NCBI GenBank assembly: GCA_003565945.1
Contig: PXAH01000145.1
Span: 1-40,182 of the forward strand
Length of the DNA: 40,182 bases
Reading direction: 5' to 3'
From: Candidatus Omnitrophota bacterium
GTDB lineage: Bacteria; Omnitrophota; Gorgyraeia; Duberdicusellales; 4484-171
The position numbers and the translations under genes were made by a program. Below, piece by piece: positions 19,101-26,932 of the stretch (position 1 is its first letter; each line of letters begins with the position of its first letter). The notes beneath the pieces are model-generated. The model saw only the letters and a list, made by a program, of their open reading frames with translations, did no database searches and was not told the origin of the DNA.

Positions 19101-19465
19101 TGATTACCTTAAGGTCTAAACTTGATGTTGCTGATAACAGTGGTGCTAAGAAAATTTCTTTTATCGGGGTTGTAAGACGAAAAGATAAAAAGCATGCTGT
19201 AGTTGGGGACGTTATTACTGCCAGCGTAAAGGAAGCTATTCCTAATTCACCGATAAAAAAAGGTGAAGTTGTGCGGGCGGTGGTAGTTAGGACCCACTTT
19301 CCTATAAAAAGAAAAGACGGATTAGTAGTTAAATTCGATAGAAATGCTTGTGTCGTTATTGATAAGCAGGATAATCCACGGGCAACGCGTGTATTTGGGC
19401 CGGTAGCTAGAGAGCTGAGGAATCGTTTTAGCAAAATTTTATCTTTGGCTCCTGAGGCAATATAA
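19100..19465 (+). CDS. rplN: 50S ribosomal protein L14
   Basis: L14 sits at the subunit interface next to L19 and is the RsfS target in many bacteria. The 121-residue product includes SKLDVADNSGAKKISFIGVV and the family signature in VVKFDRNACVVIDKQDNPRA, followed by TRVFGPVARELR. The TAATG junction with rpsQ implies coupling. The protein is standard in length. Confidence 0.98.
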   Translation: MITLRSKLDVADNSGAKKISFIGVVRRKDKKHAVVGDVITASVKEAIPNSPIKKGEVVRAVVVRTHFPIKRKDGLVVKFDRNACVVIDKQDNPRATRVFGPVARELRNRFSKILSLAPEAI

Positions 19466-19483
19466 GGAAAGAAGGTTAAATAA

Positions 19484-19798
19484 ATGAGCTTGAGAATTAA
19501 AAAGAACGATAAAGTAGTTATTATCTCCGGTAAGAGCCGGGGAAAGCAAGGAAGAGTTTTGCGTGTTTCTCCCAGCAAAGGCACCGCGATTGTCGAAGGT
19601 GTTAATATGGTTAAAAAACACATAAGAAAGAAGTCAGAAGCAGAGGCAGGCGGTTTCCAAGAGGTAGCCCTACCTTTAAAGCTGTCTGTAATGCAGTTGT
19701 TTTGCCCTAAATGCAATAAAGGTGTAAGGACAGGGGTAGAGTTGTTAAAAGATAAAGGAAAAAAAAGGATTTGTAAAAAATGCCGGAAAGCGGTTTAA
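19484..19798 (+). CDS. rplX: 50S ribosomal protein L24, zinc-ribbon type
   Basis: L24 initiates large-subunit assembly. The 104-residue product has the KOW segment (KKNDKVVIISGKSRGKQGRV). The C-terminus carries two CxxC pairs (Cys74, 77, 97, 100), forming a likely zinc ribbon seen in some bacterial L24 proteins. A GGAAAGAAGG sequence lies upstream of the ATG. The last 19 bases overlap the start of rplE. Confidence 0.97.
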   Translation: MSLRIKKNDKVVIISGKSRGKQGRVLRVSPSKGTAIVEGVNMVKKHIRKKSEAEAGGFQEVALPLKLSVMQLFCPKCNKGVRTGVELLKDKGKKRICKKCRKAV

Positions 19799-20349
19799 AG
19801 GCATATAAGCCAAGATTGTTAAGTGTGTATAGGGAAGATATTGTGCCTGAGTTGAAAAAAAGGCATGGTTACCTTAATTTGCTGGCTATTCCCCGTTTGG
19901 TTAAGATTGTGGTGAACATGGGGGTGGGAGAGGCTACTTCTGATCAAAAATTAATTGAGAGTTCCTCAGAGCAATTAGGCTTAATTACCGGCCAGCGTCC
20001 CAAAATATGCCGGGCTCGCAAAGCTATTTCTAATTTTAAGCTTAGAGAGGGAGTGGCTATTGGTTGTTGTGTTACCTTAAGAAAGGCAATGATGTATGAT
20101 TTTCTTGACCGCTTGATAATGGTTGCTGTTCCCCGCATAAGGGACTTCAGGGGATTTTCATCTAATTCTTTTGACGGGCAGGGAAATTATAATTTTGGTT
20201 TGATAGAGCAGGGAATATTTCCTGAGATAAACTTAGATAAGGTAACCAGAACTCAAGGGATGAGTGTATCAATACACACTACGGCTGATTCAGACGAGAA
20301 AGCCAGAGAGCTTCTTGAGTTATTTGGTTTTCCTTTTAGGCGGAAGTAA
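19780..20349 (+). CDS. rplE: 50S ribosomal protein L5
   Basis: L5 binds 5S rRNA in the central protuberance. The 189-residue product contains [52 protein letters not shown] and [20 protein letters not shown]. The ATG at 19780 lies inside rplX and is the only in-frame start consistent with a full N-terminal helix. The stop shares a base with the rpsZ ATG (TAATG). Confidence 0.97.
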   Translation: MPESGLKAYKPRLLSVYREDIVPELKKRHGYLNLLAIPRLVKIVVNMGVGEATSDQKLIESSSEQLGLITGQRPKICRARKAISNFKLREGVAIGCCVTLRKAMMYDFLDRLIMVAVPRIRDFRGFSSNSFDGQGNYNFGLIEQGIFPEINLDKVTRTQGMSVSIHTTADSDEKARELLELFGFPFRRK

Positions 20350-20543
20350 TGGCTAAAAAATCTAAAATTCAAAAATGGTTAAGGGAAAAAGATAATCCTA
20401 AGTTTTCTACGCGCTACAGAAATAGGTGCCGGCGTTGTGGGAGGCCGCGGGGTTATATCAGAGATTTCGAACTTTGCCGTATTTGTTTTCGTGAATTAGC
20501 TTGGCAAGGGTTGGTTCCGGGAGTTAAAAAAGCAAGCTGGTAA
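20349..20543 (+). CDS. rpsZ: 30S ribosomal protein S14, type Z (zinc)
   Basis: This is the short zinc-binding form of S14, a late 30S head protein. The 64-residue product has Cys27, Cys30, Cys43 and Cys46 arranged as CRRC and CRIC, then [18 protein letters not shown]. The length and cysteines distinguish it from the roughly 100-residue cysteine-free form. It follows rplE with a one-base overlap, and a 212-base repeat-rich gap follows. Confidence 0.97.
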   Translation: MAKKSKIQKWLREKDNPKFSTRYRNRCRRCGRPRGYIRDFELCRICFRELAWQGLVPGVKKASW

Positions 20544-20592
20544 TTAGCGAGGGGTGAGTAATCAATAAATTCACGGACTCATTTACGCGGTT

Positions 20593-20724
20593 ATCATCGA
20601 ATTTACAAAGCCATCAACGAATTTACGAATAGGGATTATTAAATTCGTATATTCGTACAGATTCGTACATTCGCTGATGAAAAACATTCGTAAATTCGTA
20701 ATAGATTCATAATTCGTTGATGAT
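20593..20724 (+). repeat. Palindromic AT-rich repeat R1 (rpsN-rpsH gap)
   Basis: This is one of three copies of a family built from ATTCGTAAATTCGT-like units. The arms ATCAACGAATTTACGAAT (20613-20630) and ATTCGTACATTCGCTGAT (20661-20678) are largely complementary. Outside them, ATCATCGAATTTAC (20593-20606) faces a second right-arm copy at 20686-20722, so the unit looks nested or partly duplicated. The left inner ACGAATATACGAAT arm found in R2 and R3 is missing. It occupies much of the 212-base gap, and the rpsH GAGG box follows after about 24 bases. No reading frame of interest is seen. Confidence 0.65.
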
Positions 20725-20755
20725 AATTAATCGACTAACAATATAGTGAGGTAAT

Positions 20756-21151
20756 ATGAGTAGAACCGATTTAATTGCTGATGTGTTTACAGTTATAAGG
20801 AACGCAGCCGCTGTGCATAAGGAGGCGGCGATTATTCCTTATTCTAATCTTATTTTTAAAATTTGCGAAATATTAAAAGACCAAAAATATATTGATAATT
20901 TCAAGAAAGTTGAAACTGAAAATTTTAAACAAATTAAAGTATACCTGCGGTATGAAGGTAAAAAAAGCGCGATTAGCCAAATAAAAAGAGTTTCCCGGCC
21001 TTCAAGAAGGATTTATAAGAAAAAGGATGAAATTCCGTCGGTTCTTCAAGGTTATGGGTTGGCAATTATTTCAACTTCCGAAGGTGTATTTACTGACAGT
21101 CAGGCGAAGGAAAAAGGCTTAGGGGGAGAAGTTGTTGGAATGGTTTGGTAG
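20756..21151 (+). CDS. rpsH: 30S ribosomal protein S8
   Basis: S8 binds central-domain 16S rRNA and in E. coli represses the spc operon. The 131-residue product starts DLIADVFTVIRNA. It carries the conserved C-terminal SRPSRRIYKKKDEIPSV and GYGLAIISTSEGVFTD, the latter matching the G-(I/L)-x-I-(I/L)-STS motif that binds rRNA. GTGAGG precedes the ATG. The gene is flanked on both sides by repeat-filled gaps. Confidence 0.97.
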   Translation: MSRTDLIADVFTVIRNAAAVHKEAAIIPYSNLIFKICEILKDQKYIDNFKKVETENFKQIKVYLRYEGKKSAISQIKRVSRPSRRIYKKKDEIPSVLQGYGLAIISTSEGVFTDSQAKEKGLGGEVVGMVW

Positions 21152-21320
21152 TTAAATGAAGACGTGATTTATGGAGCTCCCGAAGGGAGCGAACATAAAT
21201 CACTGTCTGAATTTGACCCTTGACAATTTTTATTTGTTAGTGTTTGAAAAATTGTCAAGGATTTAATTCGCACTTATAACTTATGTTCGTCCTTCGGACT
21301 CCATAAGTTGTGTGCTCGTT
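21152..21320 (+). repeat. Structured intergenic repeat, member E2 (rpsH-rplF)
   Basis: It starts at the rpsH stop and ends at the AAAGGAG box of rplF. The first hairpin has GTGATTTATG (21164-21173) with CATAAATCAC (21194-21203) as a perfect outer stem and GCTCCC/GGGAGC inside. The central hairpin is CCTTGACAATTTTT (21218-21231) with AAAAATTGTCAAGG (21247-21260), a perfect 14-base stem framed by GAATT and AATTC. The third hairpin is AACTTATG (21278-21285) with CATAAGTT (21302-21309), and GTCC/GGAC inside. The third hairpin resembles the first in reverse complement, giving the whole element dyad symmetry. The frame is nearly identical to E3 but the central hairpin differs. Confidence 0.8.
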
Positions 21321-21333
21321 AAAGGAGAAGAAT

Positions 21334-21873
21334 ATGTCTAGGATAGGCAAACAGCCGGTAGTTATACCTAAAGATACAACAGTCGAGATTAAGGATAATT
21401 TAGTTTCGGTTAAAGGTCCTAAGGGATCATTAAGCTTTTCCTTTCATAAACTTATCGAGGCTGAAGTTAAAGAGAGTTCTTTGCTTGTTAAGAGGAAAAA
21501 AAATACTAAATTAGCCAGAAGCCTCCATGGTACAACCAGAGCAATTATCAACAATATGATAAAAGGAGTAACTGAGGGCTTTAAAAAAGAGTTAGAAATA
21601 GTGGGTGTAGGGTATAAAGCTCAGCTTAAAGGTAAAGCTTTAGATTTAAACATAGGGTTTTCTCATCCTGTTGAGATTCTAGTGCCGGATGGCCTAAAAG
21701 TTTCGCTGCCCGCTAATACTAAAATAACTATTGAAGGTATTGATAAAGAAAAAGTAGGTGAATTCGCGGCAAAAATAAGAAGAATCTACCCTCCTGAGCC
21801 TTATAAGGGCAAAGGCATAAGATATTTAGGGGAAGAAGTTCGGAAAAAATTAGGGAAGGCGTTAGCAAAATGA
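21334..21873 (+). CDS. rplF: 50S ribosomal protein L6
   Basis: L6 sits near the factor-binding site below the L7/L12 stalk. The 179-residue product begins MSRIGKQPVVIPKDTTVEI and ends with the family signature PPEPYKGKGIRYLGEEVRKK. The ATG at 21334 is chosen over an in-frame GTG at 21310, because AAAGGAGAAG lies just upstream of it and L6 proteins begin MSRIGK. That box is the right edge of the upstream structured repeat. The TGA overlaps rplR by four bases. Confidence 0.97.
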   Translation: MSRIGKQPVVIPKDTTVEIKDNLVSVKGPKGSLSFSFHKLIEAEVKESSLLVKRKKNTKLARSLHGTTRAIINNMIKGVTEGFKKELEIVGVGYKAQLKGKALDLNIGFSHPVEILVPDGLKVSLPANTKITIEGIDKEKVGEFAAKIRRIYPPEPYKGKGIRYLGEEVRKKLGKALAK

Positions 21874-22220
21874 GTTTAGCCAGATTTTATCGGCACAAAA
21901 GGATATTAAGGAAGATGCGGGGCACACCTCAGAGGCCGCGGCTTGTTGTTTTCAGAAGCAATAAACACATATATGCCCAGCTGGTTGACGACAAAAGCGG
22001 AAAAGTGATTACCGGCAGCTCTACCTTATCTGCCGGCATCAAAGATAAAGAAATTAAAAAAAATACCAAAGAAGCTGCCCAGGAGCTGGGAAAGATGATT
22101 GCTCAAGCGGCAAAAGATAGAAAAATAAATTCGGTTTGTTTTGACCGGGGCGGCTACAGGTTCCACGGCCGCGTAAAAAGTTTAGCGGAAGGGGCAAGGC
22201 AAGGAGGGTTGAAGTTTTAA
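21870..22220 (+). CDS. rplR: 50S ribosomal protein L18
   Basis: L18 binds 5S rRNA in the central protuberance. The 116-residue product contains [20 protein letters not shown] and [20 protein letters not shown] before the C-terminal RQGGLKF. It overlaps rplF by four bases and the rpsE ATG by one. Confidence 0.97.
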   Translation: MSLARFYRHKRILRKMRGTPQRPRLVVFRSNKHIYAQLVDDKSGKVITGSSTLSAGIKDKEIKKNTKEAAQELGKMIAQAAKDRKINSVCFDRGGYRFHGRVKSLAEGARQGGLKF

Positions 22221-22684
22221 TGCGCACCGATGCAGTAAAAACCGACAAACAGGAAAATCCTTTTATTGAAAAAGTGCTTTTTATCAACAGGACTACTAAA
22301 GTAACCAAGGGAGGTAAAAACCTTTCTTTTTCGGCTTTAGTTGTGGTTGGCGATGGTAACGATAGTGTTGGGTATGCCGTAGGCAAAGCCAATGAAGTTG
22401 CTACCGCCATCAGAAAGGGAATACAAAAAGCCAAAAAGAGCACCATGGTAGTTAAGCGCAAGGGTACTACAATACCTCACCAAGTTATTGGAAAATTTGG
22501 TTCCTTACGGGTTCTTTTTAAGCCTGCATCCAAAGGTACGGGGGTTATTGCCTGTGGCCCTGTTCGGGCGGTTTGTGAATGCGCGGGTATAACTGATATT
22601 CTTACAAAAAATATTGGGAATTCAACTAATCCAATCAATGTAGTTAAAGCTACCCTAGAAGGGTTTAAGATCCTTAAAGGATAA
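22220..22684 (+). CDS. rpsE: 30S ribosomal protein S5
   Basis: S5 contributes to decoding fidelity and mRNA unwinding. The 154-residue product has the family double-stranded RNA-binding signature ([20 protein letters not shown]), then [17 protein letters not shown] and the [15 protein letters not shown] region. Next downstream after six bases is rplO, so the L30 gene usually found here is absent. Confidence 0.97.
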   Translation: MRTDAVKTDKQENPFIEKVLFINRTTKVTKGGKNLSFSALVVVGDGNDSVGYAVGKANEVATAIRKGIQKAKKSTMVVKRKGTTIPHQVIGKFGSLRVLFKPASKGTGVIACGPVRAVCECAGITDILTKNIGNSTNPINVVKATLEGFKILKG

Positions 22685-22690
22685 ATTATT

Positions 22691-23146
22691 ATGAATTTAT
22701 CAGAGATAAAAGCTGTAACTAAAAACAAAAAAGCAAAACGGCGCGGCAGAGGGACCGGTTCCGGCCTAGGCAAGACATCTGGCCGTGGCCACAAAGGAGC
22801 TGGCCAGCGAAAAGGGAAAAAATTACCCTATATTGGGTTTAGTGGAGGTAATTTACCTTTTTTACGGCAAATGCCCAAGAGGGGGTTTAACGCGGTCAGG
22901 CCTAAATCATATCAAATAGTTAAACTTGCTGATATCCAGAAAAAGGCAAAAGAAGATATTGAGCTGACGCCAAAGGTTATGGTTGATTTGAATTTAATAA
23001 AAGATGAGAAAAAGCCGGTAAAGATTCTTGCCAACATTGACAGTCCTTTTAATTTAAAAATAAATGTTAAAACTGGTAAAATTTCAAAAAAAGCAAAAGA
23101 AATTATTGAATCAAAGGGAGGGTCTTGGGAGTGTTCCAAGCAGTAG
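22691..23146 (+). CDS. rplO: 50S ribosomal protein L15
   Basis: L15 is a late assembly protein with a long basic N-terminal extension. The 151-residue product shows RGRGTGSGLGKTSGRGHKGA, then GFSGGNLPFLRQMPKRGFNA. The C-terminal half is K-rich and ends SKGGSWECSKQ. It follows rpsE directly without rpmD, and its end overlaps the start of secY. Confidence 0.96.
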   Translation: MNLSEIKAVTKNKKAKRRGRGTGSGLGKTSGRGHKGAGQRKGKKLPYIGFSGGNLPFLRQMPKRGFNAVRPKSYQIVKLADIQKKAKEDIELTPKVMVDLNLIKDEKKPVKILANIDSPFNLKINVKTGKISKKAKEIIESKGGSWECSKQ

Positions 23147-24486
23147 CTAATATTTTTAAAGTTCCTGAATTAAAAAGAAAGATTTTTATTACCCTTTCTC
23201 TTTTGGTAGTTTACCGGGCAGGTTGTTTTATCCCAACTCCCGGGGTAAATACCGTGGCTTTATCTCAATTTTTTACTGATTTTGCTGAAAGGGAAGGTCA
23301 AACTCTTTTTGGGATTCTTGATTTGTTTACCGGCGGCGCTTTTGAGCAGTTAAGCATTTTTGCTTTAGGGATTATGCCCTACATATCAGCTTCAATTATT
23401 ATGCAGCTTCTGCAAAATGTAGTTCCTTTTCTGGAAAAATTAGCTAAGGAGGGCAAGGCCGGTTTTGAAAAGATTAATCAATATACCAGAGGTTTAACTT
23501 TGGCCCTTTGCTTGGTCCAGGGTCTTTTTTTATCTTTCTGGCTTTCTAATCCGGATAGCTTTCCTGGCTATAATGTTGTGCCTAACCCTGGTTTGCTGTT
23601 TACTTTTACTACCATAGTCACTTTAACTTGCGGGACAATTTTTGTTATGTGGCTAGGTGAACAAATTCAGGAAAGGGGAATCGGAAATGGAATTTCAATT
23701 ATCATTACCGTAAGTATTATTTCTCGTATCCCTTCGGCAGTCGGGCATCTTTGGCATCTTTGGTCACCTTTGCGGCCGGAGAATCAACAAGTACAAACAC
23801 CAATAGTTATAGCCTTGGTGGCAATTTGGTTTTTTTTGGTAGGGGCGGTGGTTTTATTTACTCAAGCCCAGCGCAGAATACCTATTCAATACGGAAGGCG
23901 AATGGTCGGGCGAAAAATGTATGGCGGTCAAAGTACCTATTTGCCAATCAAGGTAGATATGGCCGGAGTTATCGCGATTATTTTCGCGATGGCTGTATTA
24001 TCCTTCCCGGCGACAATTACAATGTTTTTGCCTGAAGGTATTGGTATAATTAATTTTATTCAAAGCATAGTCCAGCAGAGAGGGCTCTGGTATAACTTTA
24101 TTATGGTTGGCCTTCTTTTCTTTTTTATGTATTTTTACACCGCTATGGTTTTTCACCCCTTAGAAATAGCTAACAATCTAAAACGCTATGGAGGCTTTAT
24201 CCCGGGGGTCAGGCCCGGCCGCCCTACAGCTAATTACATTGATTACGTGGCTACCCGTATTGTATTTTTGGGGGCAATCTATATCAGCGTTATTGCTATT
24301 TTCCCCGATATTATGATGGAGCGTTTTGAATTGCCTTCTTATCAACTGGCTTCTCTCTTTGGAGGTACTACACTTTTAATTATGGTTGCTGTTGTGCTTG
24401 ATACTATGAAGCAGGTTGAAGGGCAGCTTCTGACCCGCCACTATGATGGTTTTATCAAGGGTAGTCCCTTAAAGGGGAGAAGATGA
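23131..24486 (+). CDS. secY: Protein translocase subunit SecY
   Basis: SecY is the ten-helix channel of the Sec translocon in the inner membrane. The product has about ten hydrophobic segments and the conserved FIPTPGVN, GIMPYISASIIMQLL, GIGNGISIIIT and cytoplasmic loop VGRKMYGGQSTYLPIKVDMA. NNLKRYGGFIPGVRPGRPT lies in the late cytoplasmic loop. Two starts fit. The GTG at 23131 gives 451 residues beginning MFQAVANIFKVPELKRK, the usual SecY start, with GGGAGG upstream. A TTG six bases earlier is possible. Both start inside rplO. The TGA overlaps adk by four bases. Confidence 0.97.
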   Translation: MFQAVANIFKVPELKRKIFITLSLLVVYRAGCFIPTPGVNTVALSQFFTDFAEREGQTLFGILDLFTGGAFEQLSIFALGIMPYISASIIMQLLQNVVPFLEKLAKEGKAGFEKINQYTRGLTLALCLVQGLFLSFWLSNPDSFPGYNVVPNPGLLFTFTTIVTLTCGTIFVMWLGEQIQERGIGNGISIIITVSIISRIPSAVGHLWHLWSPLRPENQQVQTPIVIALVAIWFFLVGAVVLFTQAQRRIPIQYGRRMVGRKMYGGQSTYLPIKVDMAGVIAIIFAMAVLSFPATITMFLPEGIGIINFIQSIVQQRGLWYNFIMVGLLFFFMYFYTAMVFHPLEIANNLKRYGGFIPGVRPGRPTANYIDYVATRIVFLGAIYISVIAIFPDIMMERFELPSYQLASLFGGTTLLIMVAVVLDTMKQVEGQLLTRHYDGFIKGSPLKGRR

Positions 24487-25163
24487 GGATAGTACTTTTT
24501 GGTGCGCCTGGTTCTGGTAAGGGAACACAAGCAGAGATGCTAGCTGAAAGGTTTGGGTTGCCTAAAATATCTTTAGGAGATATTTTAAGGGATGAGGTAA
24601 GGAAGGGATCTGATTTAGGCTTAAAAGTTAAAGAAATTATGGAAAGGGGTGATTTAGTTTCCGATGATTTAGTGGAGAAGGTAGTTGAGCAGAACTTAAA
24701 TAGTGATGGATTTATTCTTGATGGCTATCCGCGTAACCAGAAGCAGGCTGAAACGTTAGATTCTATTTTAAGCCGCACAAATAGTGCCATAGATGCTTTT
24801 ATTTGCCTGGATGTTAGTCCAGATATTATCATTAATCGATTAAGCAAAAGAAGGGTTTGCCGGGCTTGCAAGGTTAATTACCATCTTGATTCGTCCCCTC
24901 CCAAAAAAGATAGTTTGTGTGATTTTTGCGGGGCGAAATTAACGCAAAGAAGTGATGATGCTCCGGAAGTAATCCGTAAGAGATTGAAAGTATTTGCCGA
25001 AAAAAGCAAAGGTGTTTTTGATTTCTATAAAGAAAAGGGAATTTTCTTCTTAGTTGATGGCAATAAAAAGATAGAGGAAGTTTTATCTGAGATAAAAAGT
25101 AGATTAGAAAAAAGCTTAGGCGGTTTAAGCGGGAAAATACGAGGCCATAAAAATGAAAGTTAA
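24483..25163 (+). CDS. adk: Adenylate kinase with zinc LID
   Basis: This enzyme catalyses AMP + ATP to 2 ADP in the cytoplasm. The 226-residue product has the P-loop [10 protein letters not shown] (7-16), the AMP-binding DGYPRN and the LID. The LID carries four cysteines (126, 129, 146, 149), typical of zinc-binding adenylate kinases. It overlaps secY by four bases, and its last 11 bases overlap the rpmJ start. In many bacteria map and infA follow here; they do not in this window. Confidence 0.97.
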   Translation: MRIVLFGAPGSGKGTQAEMLAERFGLPKISLGDILRDEVRKGSDLGLKVKEIMERGDLVSDDLVEKVVEQNLNSDGFILDGYPRNQKQAETLDSILSRTNSAIDAFICLDVSPDIIINRLSKRRVCRACKVNYHLDSSPPKKDSLCDFCGAKLTQRSDDAPEVIRKRLKVFAEKSKGVFDFYKEKGIFFLVDGNKKIEEVLSEIKSRLEKSLGGLSGKIRGHKNES

Positions 25164-25266
25164 GAGTTCAGTTAAACGGGTTTGCAACAAATGCAAGATT
25201 GTTAGAAGGAGAGGTTTGGTCAGGGTTATTTGTAAAACTCCCAAACATAAGCAAAGGCAAGGCTAG
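25153..25266 (+). CDS. rpmJ: 50S ribosomal protein L36
   Basis: This small zinc-binding large-subunit protein is only 37 residues. The translation starts [14 protein letters not shown] and ends [12 protein letters not shown]. It has the canonical ligands Cys11, Cys14, Cys27 and His32. The ATG lies 11 bases inside the end of adk in another frame, implying coupling, and the only Shine-Dalgarno-like sequence is a weak GAGG (25141-25144). Position before rpsM is the usual one, but infA is missing upstream. Confidence 0.96.
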   Translation: MKVKSSVKRVCNKCKIVRRRGLVRVICKTPKHKQRQG

Positions 25267-25342
25267 CTGGCAAAGAGCATAGGGCTTTGCGCTAAGCGTG
25301 AGTTTGCAGCTGTTAAATTTGATTAGAGGAGGATAGATAGAA

Positions 25343-25711
25343 ATGCCAAGAATTTTAGGTGTGGATATACCAAAAGATAAAAAAATAAAAATTTCCCTTC
25401 GCTATATTTATGGAATAGGCCCGAAAATTGCCGATGATATTTTAAAAAATGTTGGCATCAATCCCGAACAAAAGGCTAAGGACTTAAAAGGGGAGGAAGC
25501 ATCAAAGCTTGCCAAATATATACAGTCAAGCTATAAAGTTGAGGGAGAGCTGAGAAGACAGGTTTCTCAAGATGTGAGAAGATTGATTGAAATAAAAACA
25601 TACAGGGGTTTGCGACATAAAAAAGGGCTTCCGGTTCGAGGCCAGCGTACTCGCTGTAACGCCCGGACCAAGAAAGGGCCCAAATCGAGAGTCGGCGGTA
25701 AAAAAAGGTAA
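25343..25711 (+). CDS. rpsM: 30S ribosomal protein S13
   Basis: S13 forms 30S head bridges to the large subunit. The 122-residue product includes RILGVDIPKDKKIKISLRYI, YGIGPKIADDIL and the C-terminal GLRHKKGLPVRGQRTRCNAR followed by TKKGP. GAGGAGG lies upstream of the ATG. The 76-base gap after rpmJ holds a weak hairpin (GCAAAG 25270-25275 with CTTTGC 25285-25290). The TAA is followed within a few bases by structured repeat E3. Confidence 0.97.
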   Translation: MPRILGVDIPKDKKIKISLRYIYGIGPKIADDILKNVGINPEQKAKDLKGEEASKLAKYIQSSYKVEGELRRQVSQDVRRLIEIKTYRGLRHKKGLPVRGQRTRCNARTKKGPKSRVGGKKR

Positions 25712-25881
25712 GTCAAATGAAGACGTGATTTATGAAGCCCGAAGGGTGAACATAAATCACTGTCTGAATTTGACCCCCACACCAATTGAGTAAATAACGT
25801 AATCACTACAATTGGTGTGGGGGTTAATTCGCGCTTATAACTTATGTTCGTCCTTCGGACTCCATAAGTTATGTGCTCATT
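25712..25881 (+). repeat. Structured intergenic repeat, member E3 (rpsM-rpsK)
   Basis: It spans from the rpsM stop to the AAAGGAG box of rpsK. The closing pairing AATGA (25716-25720) with TCATT (25877-25881) continues through an internal loop. Hairpin one is GTGATTTATG (25725-25734) with CATAAATCAC (25751-25760). The central hairpin is the 50-base unit described separately at 25774-25823. Hairpin three is AACTTATG (25839-25846) with CATAAGTT (25863-25870), extendable to ten pairs. The outer frame and ribosome-binding site are nearly identical to E2, suggesting a recent duplication, whereas the central hairpin is that of E4. Confidence 0.82.
25774..25823 (+). repeat. 50-base central hairpin, orientation A (in E3)
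   Basis: The arms CCCCCACACCAATTG (25774-25788) and CAATTGGTGTGGGGG (25809-25823) are perfect 15-base inverted repeats. The 20-base centre reads AGTAAATAACGTAATCACTA. The centre of the copy at 27000-27049 is its exact reverse complement, so the whole unit is present in the opposite orientation there while the flanks (GAATTTG on the left, TTAATTCG on the right) keep their direction. Confidence 0.9.
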
Positions 25882-25892
25882 AAAGGAGAAAT

Positions 25893-26291
25893 ATGGCTAA
25901 AAAGATTAAAAAGCAGGTTCGGAAAAAAAGAAAAATTCAGTTAACCTCTTCGTCTGGAGTGGCAAGGATTAAATCAACTTTTAATAATACTATTATCTCG
26001 ATAACTGACTTAAATGGTAATGTTTTATCGTGGAAGTCAGCGGGAGGAATGGGTTTTAAGGGAGCTAGGAAATCAACACCCTACGCGGCTCAGAAAGCTT
26101 CTCTTGAAGCGGCTAAGTCAGCAAAATCAATGGGGCTTAAAGAAGTAGATGTTATGATTAAGGGGCCCGGGCCTGGAAGGGAAGCAGCAATTAGGGCTCT
26201 TTCAGCAGCGGGGCTTATGGTAAAGCGGGTTAAATTAGCCGCACCGGCACCTCATAATGGCTGCCGTCCCAAGAAAAAAAGAAGAGTCTAG
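25893..26291 (+). CDS. rpsK: 30S ribosomal protein S11
   Basis: S11 is a 30S platform protein. The 132-residue product contains [59 protein letters not shown] and the C-terminal [14 protein letters not shown]. The AAAGGAG box belongs to the end of the upstream repeat, four bases before the ATG. rpsD follows after 11 bases. Confidence 0.98.
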   Translation: MAKKIKKQVRKKRKIQLTSSSGVARIKSTFNNTIISITDLNGNVLSWKSAGGMGFKGARKSTPYAAQKASLEAAKSAKSMGLKEVDVMIKGPGPGREAAIRALSAAGLMVKRVKLAAPAPHNGCRPKKKRRV

Positions 26292-26302
26292 GAGGAGAAA
26301 GA

Positions 26303-26932
26303 ATGGCACGAGATTTACGGCCCAAATGCCGGCTTTGCCGGAGAGCGGGGATGAAATTATTTTTAAAAGGTGTTCGCTGTGTTACCGAAAAATGCGCCAT
26401 AGCGAAGAGGCCGGGCCCTCCCGGCATGCAAAAAAGACAATTGTCAAAACCTTCCTATTACGCGTTGCAGCTAAGAGAGAAGCAAAAAGCTAAGAATATT
26501 TACGGGGTGCTTGAGCGTCAGTTCAGAAGATTTTTTAAAATTGCTGATAAATCAAAAGGGGTCACGGGTCAGATTTTGATTCAAGAGCTTGAAAGGCGCA
26601 TGGATAATGTAGTTTTTAGGTCTCTCTTCGCGCTATCAAGGGCTCAAGCCAGACAGCTGGTGCGCCATGGTTTTGTTTTTATTGGTGGCAGAAGAGTTGA
26701 TATACCGTCTTATTTGGTAAGTGAAGGCCAGGTAATACAGTTAAAGGTTAATGAAGGAGTGAAAAATTTAATAAAGGAAAATATCCAGTTAAGCGCTAAA
26801 GAAAGAAGTATACCGGATTGGCTGGAAGTAGATAAACAAAATTATAAAATTACGGTAAGAAAAATGCCGGGGAAAGAAGACCTTACTGTTCCAATACAAG
26901 AGCAGTTAATTGTTGAACTTTATTCTAAGTAG
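26303..26932 (+). CDS. rpsD: 30S ribosomal protein S4, zinc type
   Basis: S4 nucleates 30S assembly and represses the alpha operon in E. coli. The 209-residue product has an N-terminal zinc cluster (Cys9, 12, 26, 31), then REKQKAKNIYGVLERQFRRF. The S4 RNA-binding domain includes RMDNVVFRSLFALSRAQARQ and LVRHGFVFIGGRRVDIPSYL. A GGAGGAG box precedes the ATG. The stop is followed by structured repeat E4. Confidence 0.98.
   Translation: MARDLRPKCRLCRRAGMKLFLKGVRCVTEKCAIAKRPGPPGMQKRQLSKPSYYALQLREKQKAKNIYGVLERQFRRFFKIADKSKGVTGQILIQELERRMDNVVFRSLFALSRAQARQLVRHGFVFIGGRRVDIPSYLVSEGQVIQLKVNEGVKNLIKENIQLSAKERSIPDWLEVDKQNYKITVRKMPGKEDLTVPIQEQLIVELYSK

Noticed and set aside
19078-19716. Minus-strand open frame of 212 codons across rpsQ, rplN and rplX
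   Set aside because: It lies entirely opposite three well-supported ribosomal genes, its product has no recognisable motif, and composition explains the openness.
25774-25823. Central GC-rich hairpin of E3 (and of E4) as an intrinsic terminator
   Set aside because: The stem is strong, but it is followed by TTAATTCG rather than a T-run, and it lies between essential co-directional genes.
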